This document shows positions 10,374 through 20,500 of a stretch of DNA of 64,000 bases, piece by piece. Position numbers and translations under genes: made by a program. The DNA comes from Ramlibacter sp. GTDB taxonomy: Bacteria; Pseudomonadota; Gammaproteobacteria; Burkholderiales; Burkholderiaceae_C. Each line of letters starts with the position of its first letter. The first letter of the stretch is position 1. Location of the stretch: the NCBI GenBank assembly GCA_019635415.1, contig JAHBZN010000002.1:1-64000 (forward strand). Reading direction: 5' to 3'. The notes beneath the pieces are model-generated. The model did no database searches. It had not been told where the DNA came from and saw only the letters and a list, made by a program, of their open reading frames with translations.

Positions 10374-11492
10374 ATGCCCATGATCATCGTCATTGAAGAC
10401 GATTCCGGCACGCGAATGCTCGTGGCCTCGGTGCTGAAAAAAGATGGCTACGACGTGCTGACCGCCGAGAACGGCGCGCAAGGGTTGAAGCTGGTCGAAG
10501 AACACCGTCCGGAACTGGTCATCAGCGACGTTCAGATGCCCGAAATGAACGGTTTTCAGATGCTTTCGGCCGTCCGGCAGAACGCCGCGCTGGCAAATAC
10601 GCCCGTCATCCTGCTGACCTCCCTGCAGGAGCGGGCGCACATGCGCATCGGCATGACCACCGGGGCGGATGACTACATCACCAAACCGTTCCGGCCCGCC
10701 GAACTGCGCGAAGCGGTTGCGGCGCAGCTGAACAAGCGCGTCCTGCAGGCGACGCTGCGGGACATGGCCGTGGGGGCCGCCGTGCAGGCCGCGCTGGAAG
10801 ACCAGAAGCACAATCTGGCGAAGCTCTATGAGCAGCGGCTGGCCAAGGAGCTCAGTGAGCGCTGGCCCACCGGCGATGGCAGTGAGGGGGACATCAAGTT
10901 CGAACATGCCACGGTGCTCTTCGTGGACATTCCCAATTACGCCTCGGTGGCCGAAAAGCTCAGCAGCGCGGAACTGACGGAACTTGTGAAGAAGTTCTAC
11001 GGCAGCGCGGGGGACACCGTGCATCTGTTCGGCGCGCGCCACATGCAGTTCATCGGGGAGGGGCTGCTGGCGGTGTTCGTGGACAGCGAGGACACCAAGT
11101 CGGTCAATCATGGGCTGCGGGCAGCCCGGGCGGCATTGGGCCTGGTGGAGTCGGCCCATGCCATCCGCCAGTACCTCCATGTCCAGTATCCCGGGCGGGA
11201 GTTGCCCCGTTTCGAGGTCAATGTGGCGCTGCACAGTGGCCCCGTCACCTTCACCGTATTGCAGGACCCCCTGCACGGCACCTCCGCGCAGACCCTACCG
11301 GTGGGCGATGTCGTCAGTGCCACCATGCTGCTTCAAAAGCAGGCACGGGCGCTTGGCTGGGCCATCAGTGCCAGTGTGACGACGTTGCGCAGCATCACCG
11401 GCGCCGTCCGGATTGACCGTCGGGCATTGGTGACTCTGCCGGGCCGGTCCACCCCCATGGACGCTGCCGAGCTGGTGGCGCTGGCGTTGTGA
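10374..11492 (+). CDS. response regulator with class III cyclase-homology output domain
   Basis: A 372-residue two-domain protein. The N-terminal receiver has acidic residues in IVIEDDSG, the phosphoacceptor Asp52 in VISDVQMPEMNG, and Lys in ITKPF. The C-terminal half resembles a class III nucleotide cyclase: FVDIPNY holds the first metal Asp. However, the usual KTIGD is QFIGE and the usual NxAAR region reads VVSATML, so the base-recognising Lys, second metal Asp and transition-state Asn/Arg are all replaced. I expect weak or no cyclase activity. The hybrid kinase gene follows after 16 bases and is the obvious phosphodonor. The start is the first ATG of MPMIIVIED. Confidence 0.87.
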   Translation: MPMIIVIEDDSGTRMLVASVLKKDGYDVLTAENGAQGLKLVEEHRPELVISDVQMPEMNGFQMLSAVRQNAALANTPVILLTSLQERAHMRIGMTTGADDYITKPFRPAELREAVAAQLNKRVLQATLRDMAVGAAVQAALEDQKHNLAKLYEQRLAKELSERWPTGDGSEGDIKFEHATVLFVDIPNYASVAEKLSSAELTELVKKFYGSAGDTVHLFGARHMQFIGEGLLAVFVDSEDTKSVNHGLRAARAALGLVESAHAIRQYLHVQYPGRELPRFEVNVALHSGPVTFTVLQDPLHGTSAQTLPVGDVVSATMLLQKQARALGWAISASVTTLRSITGAVRIDRRALVTLPGRSTPMDAAELVALAL

Positions 11493-11508
11493 TGCCCGGG
11501 GCTGCCTG

Positions 11509-14500
11509 ATGCGGCTTCTGTCGCTGCGGCGGATCCTGACCGTGAGCCTGGTGCTGCTGGCGCTGGTGCCAGCGTTGGCCGTGGCCTGGCTGATGGCCCG
11601 CTCCAGCGATCGCGCGGTAGAGGACCTTGCCGGCACGATCCTGACCCACGTGGCTGCCCTGGTCCGATCTGGCACCGAGGACCATCTGCGGCAGGCGCAT
11701 CGCGTGCTCAATGGCCTGTTTGACGAGCAACTGACCCCTGCGCAGGAAGCCCAGGCGCGCTCCTGGCTCCGTAATCCCGCGCAGTTCGAGTCCATGGCGT
11801 TGGCCCTGACGCGCCAGTCGGAGGCGGTGCCGGCGCTGTACTTCGGCAATCAGCTCGGAGAGTATTTCGGCGTGGAGAGAACCGCTGAAGGGGTGAAGGT
11901 CGGCATCCGTGAGCCGCAGGGCCGCGGGCGCCGGTTTTACCTCACGCGCCAGGCGGGAGACCGCCAACAACCCCTGGCCAGCGAAAGCGCCAATTTCGAA
12001 CCCCGCACCCGCAGCTGGTATCTGGCGGCCATGGTGGCCAAGGACCGCACTTTTTCACCGGTCAGGGTGTCCGCCGAGCGCCGGCAACTGATGGTCACGC
12101 TTTCGCAGCCGATCTACGATATGGATGGGGGGGCAGCAGGCGTATTTGCGGTGGATTTGTACCTCCAGCCTCTGGCAGATGTTCTGCGCACCCAGCGCAT
12201 CAGCTCGCACGGAGCGGCATTTGTGGTGGATGAAAAGGGCGCCCTGATTGCCAGCTCTGCGGGCGATGCCCTCTACCAGGGGCGCGAGGGCAGCGTCGAA
12301 TTGCGCAGCCCCCGCGACAGCGCCAACGCCATCATCCGGACGGCCTACGCCGCACTCGAGGTGATGCACGCCAATCGGCGATCGGACACGGTGGCGACGG
12401 ACACTTCATTGCAGCGGCTGCCCATGGGAGACCAGACCTTGCTGATGGTGCAGCGGCCTTTTGGGGAGGCCCTCGGCCTCCGGTGGACGCTGGTCGTGGC
12501 AGCGCCGCAGAGTGATTTCACCGTGGAAATCCGGCGGGCCTGGCAGTTTTCGCTTGAATTGATGGCCTGTCTCGTAGGGCTGGCGGCCATCGCGGCGGTC
12601 CTCATCGCACGTGGATTGGGCCGCCGCCTTCTGGGGCTGAACCGGGCGGCCGAGCAACTGGGCCGCGGCGAAATTCCGGTGATCGACCAGCGAACGCACA
12701 TCCGCGAGATCCGGCAGTTGTCCACCGTTTTGCATGACAGCGCCGAACAACTGCAGTCCTATCGGGATCAGGTCAGGGCCGATGCCCAAGCCTTGCAGGA
12801 AGCCAACGAAACGCTGGAGTCGCGGGTGGCGCAGCGAACGGCCGAGCTTGAGGCCTCGCGGGAAGAGGCGCTGGCCGCCGCGCGTGCCAAAGCCGCCTTT
12901 CTCGCCACCATGAGCCACGAGATCCGCACGCCGTTGAACGGCGTGGTCGGCATGAGCACGCTGCTGGTTGAAACGCCGCTCAACGCTGAACAGCGCGACT
13001 ACCTTCAGACCATCCGGTTGTCGAGCGACCAGTTGCTTGCCGTGATCAATGACATTCTCGATTTCTCGAAAATCGAATCAGGCAAGCTGGATCTGGAGTC
13101 AGAGCCTCTGGGGGTTCGCAGTGTCGTGGAAGAGGCCTGCGACATCGCGGCACCGAGAGCCCGGGAAAAAGGGCTTGAACTGATCATCGACATCCCGGAC
13201 CCGCATTCAGGAGGCATTCCGCCGGCCATCCTGGGGGACGTCACCCGCCTGAGGCAGGTGCTGATCAACCTGATCAACAATGCCGTGAAGTTCACAGCGA
13301 GGGGGGACGTTACGGTCCAGGCCCGCACGCTGCAGGAGCTCTCGGAGGGGGACCAGGTGATTCTGGAGTTCCGGGTCGCCGACAGCGGCATCGGGATTCC
13401 CCCAGAGCGCCTGAACTCCCTGTTTGAGGCGTTCACCCAGGTTGATGCGTCGACCACCCGTAAGTACGGCGGAACAGGCCTTGGACTGGCGATCTGCAAG
13501 CGGCTGGTGGGCTTGATGGGCGGTGAAATCGGTGTTGAGAGCGAGGTGGGCCGGGGCTCGGTGTTCTGGTTCACCGTGAAGGTTCCTGTCACCGAGGCGG
13601 TGGCCCCGACTTTTGGCGTGGTAGGCGGCGGACTGCTGAAAGCCAACAGGGCGCTGATCGTGGACGACCATGCCACCAATGTCCGGATACTGACGCGCCA
13701 GCTGGAACTGTGGGGCATGGAGGTCACCAGCGCCGACTCAGGTGCGCGGGCGCTCGAGTGGCTGGCGGAGGTGGACCTGTCGGGCCCGGATACGGCGCAG
13801 CGCCTGCCGGACATCATCATCACCGACATGCACATGCCCGAGATGGATGGCGTGACGCTGGCGCGCTCCATCCGGGCCCATCCGCCCTGGGCGGATATTC
13901 CCCTGGTGTTGCTGAGCTCGGGCTTCATGCCGGCGGGAGATGACAACGCTGAACTGTTCGATGCCAGGCTCCTGAAGCCGGCGCGACAGACTCAGCTTTT
14001 CGACACGATTGCGCGTTGCATCTCGTCTGACCACACAGGCACAACGCGTGCCGGTGCGGTGGTGACGGACGTCAAGAAGCATGTCACTGTTCTGGTTGCT
14101 GATGACAACGCGGTGAACCTCAAAGTGGCCTGTGCCATGCTTCTGAAGCTGGGGTATGACATCCACACGGCCGTCGATGGCCGAGAGGCCGTCGAGGCCG
14201 TGGCGCACGCCGTGATGCACGGGCGGCCGTTTGGGGCCGTCCTGATGGACGTGAACATGCCTGATGTGGACGGTCTCCAGGCCACCCGCCAGATCCAGGC
14301 CGCCTGGGGTGACAGGTCGCCGCCCATCATTGCCTTGACGGCTGCTGCGTCCGCGGAGGATCGGGAGCGCTGCGAAGCTGCCGGGATGCAGGATTACCTG
14401 ACCAAGCCACTGCAGGTGTCTGCGCTGGCCCAGACACTGGAAAAATGGCTGGAACCGGGGGGCGGTGAATGGGACCCGCCGTCGGCCGGGACCGTCGTGG

Positions 14501-14868
14501 CGGAGGAGCCCCCGCCGCCGGTATACGGGGAACTCATGGATTTTGGCCGCCTCAATGAATTCCGGGAGTTTGACGACGAGGCGCAAAGCATGACCCGGGA
14601 AGTCGTTGGCCTGTTCCTCGCGGACGCCCCTCGCCGGATTCAAGCCATCGAGGAGGCCCTCGCGTTGCGGAACGCGGAGGAATTGTCGCGGGCGGCCCAC
14701 GCGCTCAAGGGGGCTGCCGGCAACATCGGCGCGGTGGGGCTGCAAGCCGTGTCCGCCCGCCTGGAAGCTGGGGCCAAGTCAGGCTTGCCGGCCGATGGAG
14801 CCGCTCAAGTGGTTCTTCTTTCCGAACTGCTGGAACAAACCCGGTCACTGCTGTCGGATTGGACCTGA
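11509..14868 (+). CDS. hybrid sensor histidine kinase with Cache, HAMP, two receivers and Hpt
   Basis: A 1119-residue membrane sensor. A transmembrane helix lies near residues 7-27, a long periplasmic Cache-type domain at about 40-335, a second helix near 343-365 and a HAMP linker with coiled coil to about 460. HisKA has His470 in [12 protein letters not shown]. HATPase has [16 protein letters not shown] and GGTGLGLAI. Receiver 1 has Asp773 ([11 protein letters not shown]), receiver 2 Asp914 ([11 protein letters not shown]), and Hpt has His1064 in [11 protein letters not shown]. The order gives an internal His-Asp-His relay as in BarA/ArcB-type kinases. Its immediate neighbour upstream is a receiver-cyclase protein, a likely output. 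The ligand is unknown. Confidence 0.93.
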   Translation: MRLLSLRRILTVSLVLLALVPALAVAWLMARSSDRAVEDLAGTILTHVAALVRSGTEDHLRQAHRVLNGLFDEQLTPAQEAQARSWLRNPAQFESMALALTRQSEAVPALYFGNQLGEYFGVERTAEGVKVGIREPQGRGRRFYLTRQAGDRQQPLASESANFEPRTRSWYLAAMVAKDRTFSPVRVSAERRQLMVTLSQPIYDMDGGAAGVFAVDLYLQPLADVLRTQRISSHGAAFVVDEKGALIASSAGDALYQGREGSVELRSPRDSANAIIRTAYAALEVMHANRRSDTVATDTSLQRLPMGDQTLLMVQRPFGEALGLRWTLVVAAPQSDFTVEIRRAWQFSLELMACLVGLAAIAAVLIARGLGRRLLGLNRAAEQLGRGEIPVIDQRTHIREIRQLSTVLHDSAEQLQSYRDQVRADAQALQEANETLESRVAQRTAELEASREEALAAARAKAAFLATMSHEIRTPLNGVVGMSTLLVETPLNAEQRDYLQTIRLSSDQLLAVINDILDFSKIESGKLDLESEPLGVRSVVEEACDIAAPRAREKGLELIIDIPDPHSGGIPPAILGDVTRLRQVLINLINNAVKFTARGDVTVQARTLQELSEGDQVILEFRVADSGIGIPPERLNSLFEAFTQVDASTTRKYGGTGLGLAICKRLVGLMGGEIGVESEVGRGSVFWFTVKVPVTEAVAPTFGVVGGGLLKANRALIVDDHATNVRILTRQLELWGMEVTSADSGARALEWLAEVDLSGPDTAQRLPDIIITDMHMPEMDGVTLARSIRAHPPWADIPLVLLSSGFMPAGDDNAELFDARLLKPARQTQLFDTIARCISSDHTGTTRAGAVVTDVKKHVTVLVADDNAVNLKVACAMLLKLGYDIHTAVDGREAVEAVAHAVMHGRPFGAVLMDVNMPDVDGLQATRQIQAAWGDRSPPIIALTAAASAEDRERCEAAGMQDYLTKPLQVSALAQTLEKWLEPGGGEWDPPSAGTVVAEEPPPPVYGELMDFGRLNEFREFDDEAQSMTREVVGLFLADAPRRIQAIEEALALRNAEELSRAAHALKGAAGNIGAVGLQAVSARLEAGAKSGLPADGAAQVVLLSELLEQTRSLLSDWT

Positions 14869-14904
14869 CGCGCTGTCGGGGGGCGATCTGAGACCCCGCG
14901 GCCA

Positions 14905-14927
14905 TTTTTGTTAATTTGTCACAAAAA
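14905..14927. promoter_or_regulatory. AT-rich inverted repeat upstream of the LuxR-type gene
   Basis: TTTTTGT and ACAAAAA form perfect 7-bp arms separated by nine bases, in the 136-base gap between the kinase stop and the LuxR-type start. The placement suits an operator or an A/T-rich promoter element. The inner TGTTA...TCACA recalls a Crp-type site but has the wrong spacing. Function is inference. Confidence 0.4.
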
Positions 14928-15004
14928 CCAGGGCCATATTCACCACCCGCAGATAGCCCTGATTCATACGCTTACACCCACGAATAACAAGGTTGGGGTG
15001 GACG

Positions 15005-15667
15005 ATGGAAGCGCTTCTGAACAACGGTTTCGCGGATAGCAGCTTGGGACTGGACGGCAAGGAGGGTCTTGGGTCTGGGTTGGCGGTGTTGATGGATGAG
15101 CTGGCCTATGGCGTTCTGGTCACCAATGTTCAAGGGCAGTTGCTTCACGCCAACCAGGCGGCACGCCATGAGTTGGGCCGATTCCGGGTTCTGGGGATCG
15201 GTGGAGCTGACGGCGTCCTGCAGACGCATGGCGATGATGATTCCCGGATTCTTCAGGAGGCGCTGGTCAAGGTGGCCGAGGGCAAGCGTAGCCTGATCAC
15301 CTTGACCGGTGCTGAAACTCATGGGCTGACGCTAGCGGTCCTGCCATTGAAGGCAGAGGCTGGCGGTCCCGCGACCCGGGCCGCCTTGCTGTTTTCGAGG
15401 GCTTCGGTCTGTGAATCGCTGATGCTCTGCTTTTTTGCCCGCAGTCATGGCTTGACCAGCACGGAGGAGCATGTTTTGGGCATCTTGTGCCACGGGTATT
15501 CGGCGCCGGAAATCGCCCGGCAGATGAATGTGGCTGTTTCCACGGTCCGCAGTCATGTCCGAAGCCTTTGCGCCAAGACCCGCTCAAGCGGGGTGCGCGA
15601 GCTCATGAACCGTGTGGCGGTGCTCCCGCCGGTGGCGCCTGCGCTGAGGTACGAGCAAATGCATTGA
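15005..15667 (+). CDS. LuxR-type transcriptional regulator
   Basis: A 220-residue DNA-binding regulator. The first 120 residues look like a PAS-type sensory domain (DELAYGVLVTNVQGQLLHANQAA). The C-terminal LuxR/FixJ helix-turn-helix reads GLTSTEEHVLGILCHGYSAP then EIARQMNVAVSTVRSHVRSL, about residues 145-190. There is no receiver Asp motif, so it is probably controlled by ligand or partner rather than by phosphorylation. ATG at 15005 is preferred over an upstream TTG. It sits between the hybrid kinase and a Crp-type gene, all on the plus strand. Confidence 0.85.
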   Translation: MEALLNNGFADSSLGLDGKEGLGSGLAVLMDELAYGVLVTNVQGQLLHANQAARHELGRFRVLGIGGADGVLQTHGDDDSRILQEALVKVAEGKRSLITLTGAETHGLTLAVLPLKAEAGGPATRAALLFSRASVCESLMLCFFARSHGLTSTEEHVLGILCHGYSAPEIARQMNVAVSTVRSHVRSLCAKTRSSGVRELMNRVAVLPPVAPALRYEQMH

Positions 15668-15752
15668 GGGGCGCGTCTTCCCCCTTTGACAGCCCTCTGG
15701 CGGGGCCGATTTTCCCGACGTGCTAGAGTGCGAGGCGTCGGGAAAACTAGCC

Positions 15753-16412
15753 ATGAACGCCCCCAGCCTATCTGCAACCCACGAGAAACTGATCGCGGCC
15801 CTGAATCCGTCGCTGCGGGCGCTCGCGTTGCGCGGCATGATCCGTAGCTACAAGAAAAGCAGTGTCATCATCAACGAGGGGGATGAAGGGGAGTCCCTTT
15901 TTGTACTCCTCCAGGGCACCGTCAAGGTTTTCGCCACCGATGAAGACGGGCGCGAGATCACCTACGGCACCATTGAAGCCGGCGATTATTTTGGAGAAAT
16001 GTCGCTCGATGGGGGGCCCCGGTCGGCATCGGTCATGACGCTGGACGCCTGTATCTGCTCCGTCGTCACCCGTGCTGCCGTGCGGGACCACTTGGCCGAT
16101 GAACCTGAGTTTGCCCTGGACCTTGTCGCCCAGGTAATCCGTCGCGCGCGCTCTGCCACGGAAACCGCGCGGAATATGGCCCTGTTGGACGTCTACGGGC
16201 GGGTGGTCGCGACCTTGGAGAGTTATCAAGGCCCCGGCAGCGCCGAAGCACCGGTTGAGCTGCGGCAGATCACCCACCAGGCCATCGCCAGCCGCGTGGG
16301 CGCCTCGCGCGAAATGGTGAGCCGCCTGCTCAAGGATCTTGAAAAGGGGGGGTACATCGCGCTGGGCGTCAAGCGGATTTCCCTTCTGAAAAAGCTACCT
16401 GCGCGCTGGTAG
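15753..16412 (+). CDS. Crp/Fnr-family transcriptional regulator
   Basis: A 219-residue protein with an N-terminal cyclic-nucleotide-binding beta barrel (about 25-135) and a C-terminal winged helix with ITHQAIASRVGASREMVSRL near 177-196. The phosphate-binding segment DYFGEMSLDGGPRSASV keeps the Gly-Glu and Arg-Ser residues that contact cAMP in Crp. No cysteine cluster for an iron-sulfur centre is present, so a cyclic nucleotide is a more likely signal than oxygen. Two cyclase-homology proteins are encoded nearby, on either side. Confidence 0.88.
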   Translation: MNAPSLSATHEKLIAALNPSLRALALRGMIRSYKKSSVIINEGDEGESLFVLLQGTVKVFATDEDGREITYGTIEAGDYFGEMSLDGGPRSASVMTLDACICSVVTRAAVRDHLADEPEFALDLVAQVIRRARSATETARNMALLDVYGRVVATLESYQGPGSAEAPVELRQITHQAIASRVGASREMVSRLLKDLEKGGYIALGVKRISLLKKLPARW

Positions 16413-16465
16413 ACCCTCGGTCGTCTGGCGTTGTATCCTTCCGGCTGTATGTCACGGAGGGATGA

Positions 16466-17524
16466 ATGAGCCTGCGATACGGATGTATTTGTTATGCCGT
16501 ACCCAAGAAGATGCTGGTGCACTTGGCCAGCCAGTCGGACGGAGAGGAAAAGCAGGCACTGCTGGACCAGGTTCATCACTCGACCCATTTGCGAGGCAGA
16601 CGCGCGGCGGCGAGCTCGGGTCGCGTGAGTCTAGGCAAGCCGGGAGAAAAGGTGCTGCACCGCCAGGTGTTTGACGCGCAGGGGCGCACATTTCTCCCCG
16701 GCAAATTGTTGCGGGACGAGGATGACCCGTCGACGGCAGACAAGATCGCCGACCAGGCGTATGAAAACGTCGGCATTGCCTTGCGTTTTTTTGACACGGT
16801 GCTCGGGCGCGATTCCGTCGATGGCAAGGGCATGCGCATCGATGCTACTGTCCACTACGGATTTGGCTTTTCGAACGCCATGTGGACGGGCGAGCAGATG
16901 ATTGTTGGGGACGGAGATGGACGGCATGTGTCCAATCTTGCCGGGTCTCTTGGCATCATCGCTCACGAGCTTTCTCACGGTGTGAGTCAACATCTGGTTC
17001 GCGGTGGCTTGGGTGTCGTGCAAATGGCGGGCCAGCCCCCTGCCCTCAAAGGGGAGGCAGGAGCATTGAACGAGTCGTTTTCCGATGTTTGCGCCAGCAT
17101 GATCAAGCAATGGCATGCCGGGCAGGGGGTCGATTCTGCGGATTGGCTGCTGGGCGAGGACATTCTTGCAGCCCATGCGGGCAAGGCCATCCGCTCCCTG
17201 AAAGACCCTGGCAATACCCGCGCAACCTGGGCTCAAGACGATCAAATCAGTGATTACAGGAGATTCGCTCCTACGGACGATCCTCACAAAGGCTCGGGCA
17301 TCGGAAATCATGCCTTCTATCTCGCCGCGATGGAGTTGGGCGGGAAGTCATGGGAAACCCTGGGCGCCGTTTGGTTCAAGGGGTTTGATAAATTGAGGTC
17401 GCGTTCAACCTTTCTTGACGCCGCCCACGCGACGGTCGACGTTGCGGGCGATCTCCATGGCAAAAACTCGGTAGCTCATCGAGCCGTCAAGGCAGCGTGG
17501 CGGCAGGTCAATGTCCTGAATTGA
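16466..17524 (+). CDS. M4-family (protealysin-like) zinc metallopeptidase
   Basis: A 352-residue thermolysin-family protease. HELSH at residues 167-171 gives two zinc ligands and the catalytic Glu, Glu203 in ALNESFSD is the third ligand, and GSGIGNHAFY near 282 carries the conserved substrate-binding region. There is no Sec or Tat signal. The short N-terminal propeptide-like region with AVPKKMLVHLA resembles the small protealysins, which lack export signals and mature by autocleavage. GGAGG five bases before the ATG supports the start. No emfourin-type inhibitor gene is adjacent. The regional GC content begins to fall here. Confidence 0.9.
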   Translation: MSLRYGCICYAVPKKMLVHLASQSDGEEKQALLDQVHHSTHLRGRRAAASSGRVSLGKPGEKVLHRQVFDAQGRTFLPGKLLRDEDDPSTADKIADQAYENVGIALRFFDTVLGRDSVDGKGMRIDATVHYGFGFSNAMWTGEQMIVGDGDGRHVSNLAGSLGIIAHELSHGVSQHLVRGGLGVVQMAGQPPALKGEAGALNESFSDVCASMIKQWHAGQGVDSADWLLGEDILAAHAGKAIRSLKDPGNTRATWAQDDQISDYRRFAPTDDPHKGSGIGNHAFYLAAMELGGKSWETLGAVWFKGFDKLRSRSTFLDAAHATVDVAGDLHGKNSVAHRAVKAAWRQVNVLN

Positions 17525-17548
17525 AGAAAGCCGAACACGGGTAACGTC

Positions 17549-20500
17549 ATGCAATGTCCTGCTTGCGCCGCGGCCAATCCGGGCACCAACCGCTTTTGTG
17601 AGAGCTGCGGTGGGTCATTGACACAGATCTGCGCAGCCTGCGGCTACGAGTGTGGGCCCGCCGCCAGGTTTTGTGGCGGTTGTGGATCCGCACTAAAGCA
17701 GACTTCTCCTCTGCAACCCCCTGCAGCGCCAGCGTCTTCCTGGGGCGAGTTGAAACTGGCGACGATTTTGTTTGCCGACATCGTGAGCTCCACGGAGCAT
17801 ATTGCTGGCCTTGATGCCGAGCAGGCCATGGAGCATTTGCGACCAGCAATTGCCCGTATGTGCGGGGCAATTGAATCATTTGGCGGAACGGTGGTGCGCA
17901 CACTTGGCGACGGAGTCATGGCCGTGTTTGGTGTCCCTCGAGCGCTCGAGGGACACGCTAGTTTGGCATGCGAGGCGGCGTTGGCCATGCAGGATGCCTT
18001 CAAGGGGCACCAGTCGCGATTTGCCATACGCGTTGGTCTTCACTCGGGGCAGGTGGCCTCTGATCCGCAGTCCGCGGATGCAGGCATTGGTGGAGGGATT
18101 CACGGACAGGCGATCCATCTCGCTAGCCGGGTCGTTGCTCTGGCTGAACCGGGCGGCGTTTGCCTGACATCGGCATGCCTGGCATTGGTTCGTCCCGCAT
18201 GCGATGTATTGCCCATGGGGGCGCATGTTCTGAAAGGCATTGCGGAGCCGGTGGAGGTCCATGCCTTGTTGCGGATGAAGGCTGCCCATGAAAGCGCCCC
18301 TTTTCATCAAGTGCAGCACTCCAGCTTCCGGGGCCGCAAGCGGGAACTGGCTACGTTGCAGGACTCCCTTCGCCGGGCAGAGGCCGGATTGGGAGCCGCC
18401 GTGGGCCTTTGCGCGGCTCCGGGTACCGGTAAAAGCCGCTTGTGCCAGGAGTTCTCGGCTTGGTGCCGCGATCAGAATGTGCCTGTCTATGAGGTCCGCA
18501 CTCCGCTGTACGGGCATGCGACACCGTTGCAACCCATCCTTACGTTGTTGCGCACGTGCTTCTTCCAAATCAAGGCCACCGATACCGACCCCGCAGCAAA
18601 GAAAAGTATTTCGGACGGGCTGTCCAAAACAGGAGTTGCGACAGCAGACGATTGCGCGCTATTCAACGAATTTCTGGGGGTTGCTGAGCCTGAAGATGCA
18701 CCCTGTGCGCTGCAGCCCAAGGAGCGCCGCGCTCGACTGCTGACATTGGTGCGTGAGCTGGTGCGACAGGGCAACTCAGAAACTTTTGTCATCGTATTTG
18801 AAGACCTGCATTGGCTAGACGATGCCAGCGAGGAGTTTCTTTCCGTACTGGTTGAAGCCGTCGAACGAGCCCGTATCCTGATGGTGCTCAACTATCGGCC
18901 TGAGTTTCAGGCGCCCTGGTTGTCTCTTGCACATTTCCATCAGATCAATCTTCCTCATTTGACTGGCGAGGAAACCGAGGGCTTGGTTCGTGAACTACTC
19001 GAATCCCACCCCGATCTGCTCGACGCGTTTTCCCTGATCGTTGAGCGTTCGGCCGGCAACCCCTTTTTCGCTGAAGAGCTGGTGCACTCCTTGGTGGAAA
19101 GCCGAGTACTTTCCAGTGTGCCCGGTGGTGCAAAGCCCAGCCTGGATCTGATCGCGCAGGCGCTGCCACCTACCGTGCAGGCTGTGATTGGCGAGCGAAT
19201 CGACCGTTTGGTGGTCAGTCAGAAGACGCTGCTGCATATCTGCGCCGTGATCGGTAAGGAAATCCCTCTTCCCGTGCTTGAGAGGGTTGCTGTCTATCTG
19301 GCTGACCGACTTGACAACGAGCTTGACGGGCTGTGCGAGGCCGAGCTACTACAACTCTTGCGCGAGATTGCGGGAGGCCGGCGATTTGTTTTCCGACACC
19401 CGCTGATCCAGGAGGTGGCCTACAGCACCCAGCTGAAAGCAAGGCGGTCCAGCCTTCATGCCGCGGTAGCTGCGGCCATCGAATCCCAGTACCGAAACAA
19501 GCCCGACGAGTTCGCCGCGCTGATTGCTTATCACTATGAGGCCGCCGGCCGCTTTGTGGACGCCGCGCACCACGAGGCGCGGGCTGCCCAGTGGCTGGGC
19601 GCCACTAACTCGACGGAGGCCATGCGGCATTGGCGCAAGGCGCATGCGTTATTGCAGGACCAACCGCGCTCTCCAGAGATAGACAGGCTGCGAGTCCGGA
19701 TTGGCAGCGGGTTCGTCTATCTTGGCTGGCGCGAGGGGCTCAGGCCGAATGAGGTTCAACAGATTGTTCGCGAGACCATTGAACTCGCTACGGAGGTGGA
19801 CAGCCGTTTGATTCAGCTGCTTTACCTTGCCGAGGGGCGAATACTGCAGGGAACAGGCGGGCCCGCAGACGACTATGTTCAGAACATCAAAAAGGCGATT
19901 GCAATAGCACCGTCAACCGTCGATGTAGGGCGAACGGCGACCATGCATGCCGCGCTGAGCCATGCTTATTCTTGGGCGGGCTTGCTCGAAGAGGGGCTGG
20001 CGGCTAACGATATTGCCCTGAAAGGGGTCATGGCGATCGATCGATTGGATCGAGAGTTTTTCGGATTTGATCTCAAGCAATGGATACTTGGTATCAGGAC
20101 GCGGCTCCTGGTTCGAATGACCCGGTTCGAAGAAGCGAAGCAGTGCCTCAGAGTTCTCCTTGACTCCATCTCTCCGGCGCATGATCCTGTGATTCGACAG
20201 GTTGCTCACTGCCTTCACCTGGAGCTTGCTCTCGGTGAGGGCGATATCCAAGTGGCACATGAAGAAGCGGAAAGGATGGTCGGCATTTCCCGGATCAATC
20301 CAAATGCCTATACAAAAACAGTCAGTCTTTGGGCCCGTGGGCTGGCACTGACCGCTTCGGATGAATTCGATGAGGCCTCGGCTTGCTTTGTGGAGGCTCT
20401 TGAGATGATTCGGAGTACGGGCGTTGCTGTGGAGTTTGAAGCCGAGGCTCTATCTAGCCTCGCTGAATGCCGACTTCGTGCGGGCGATCTTTCGAAAGCC

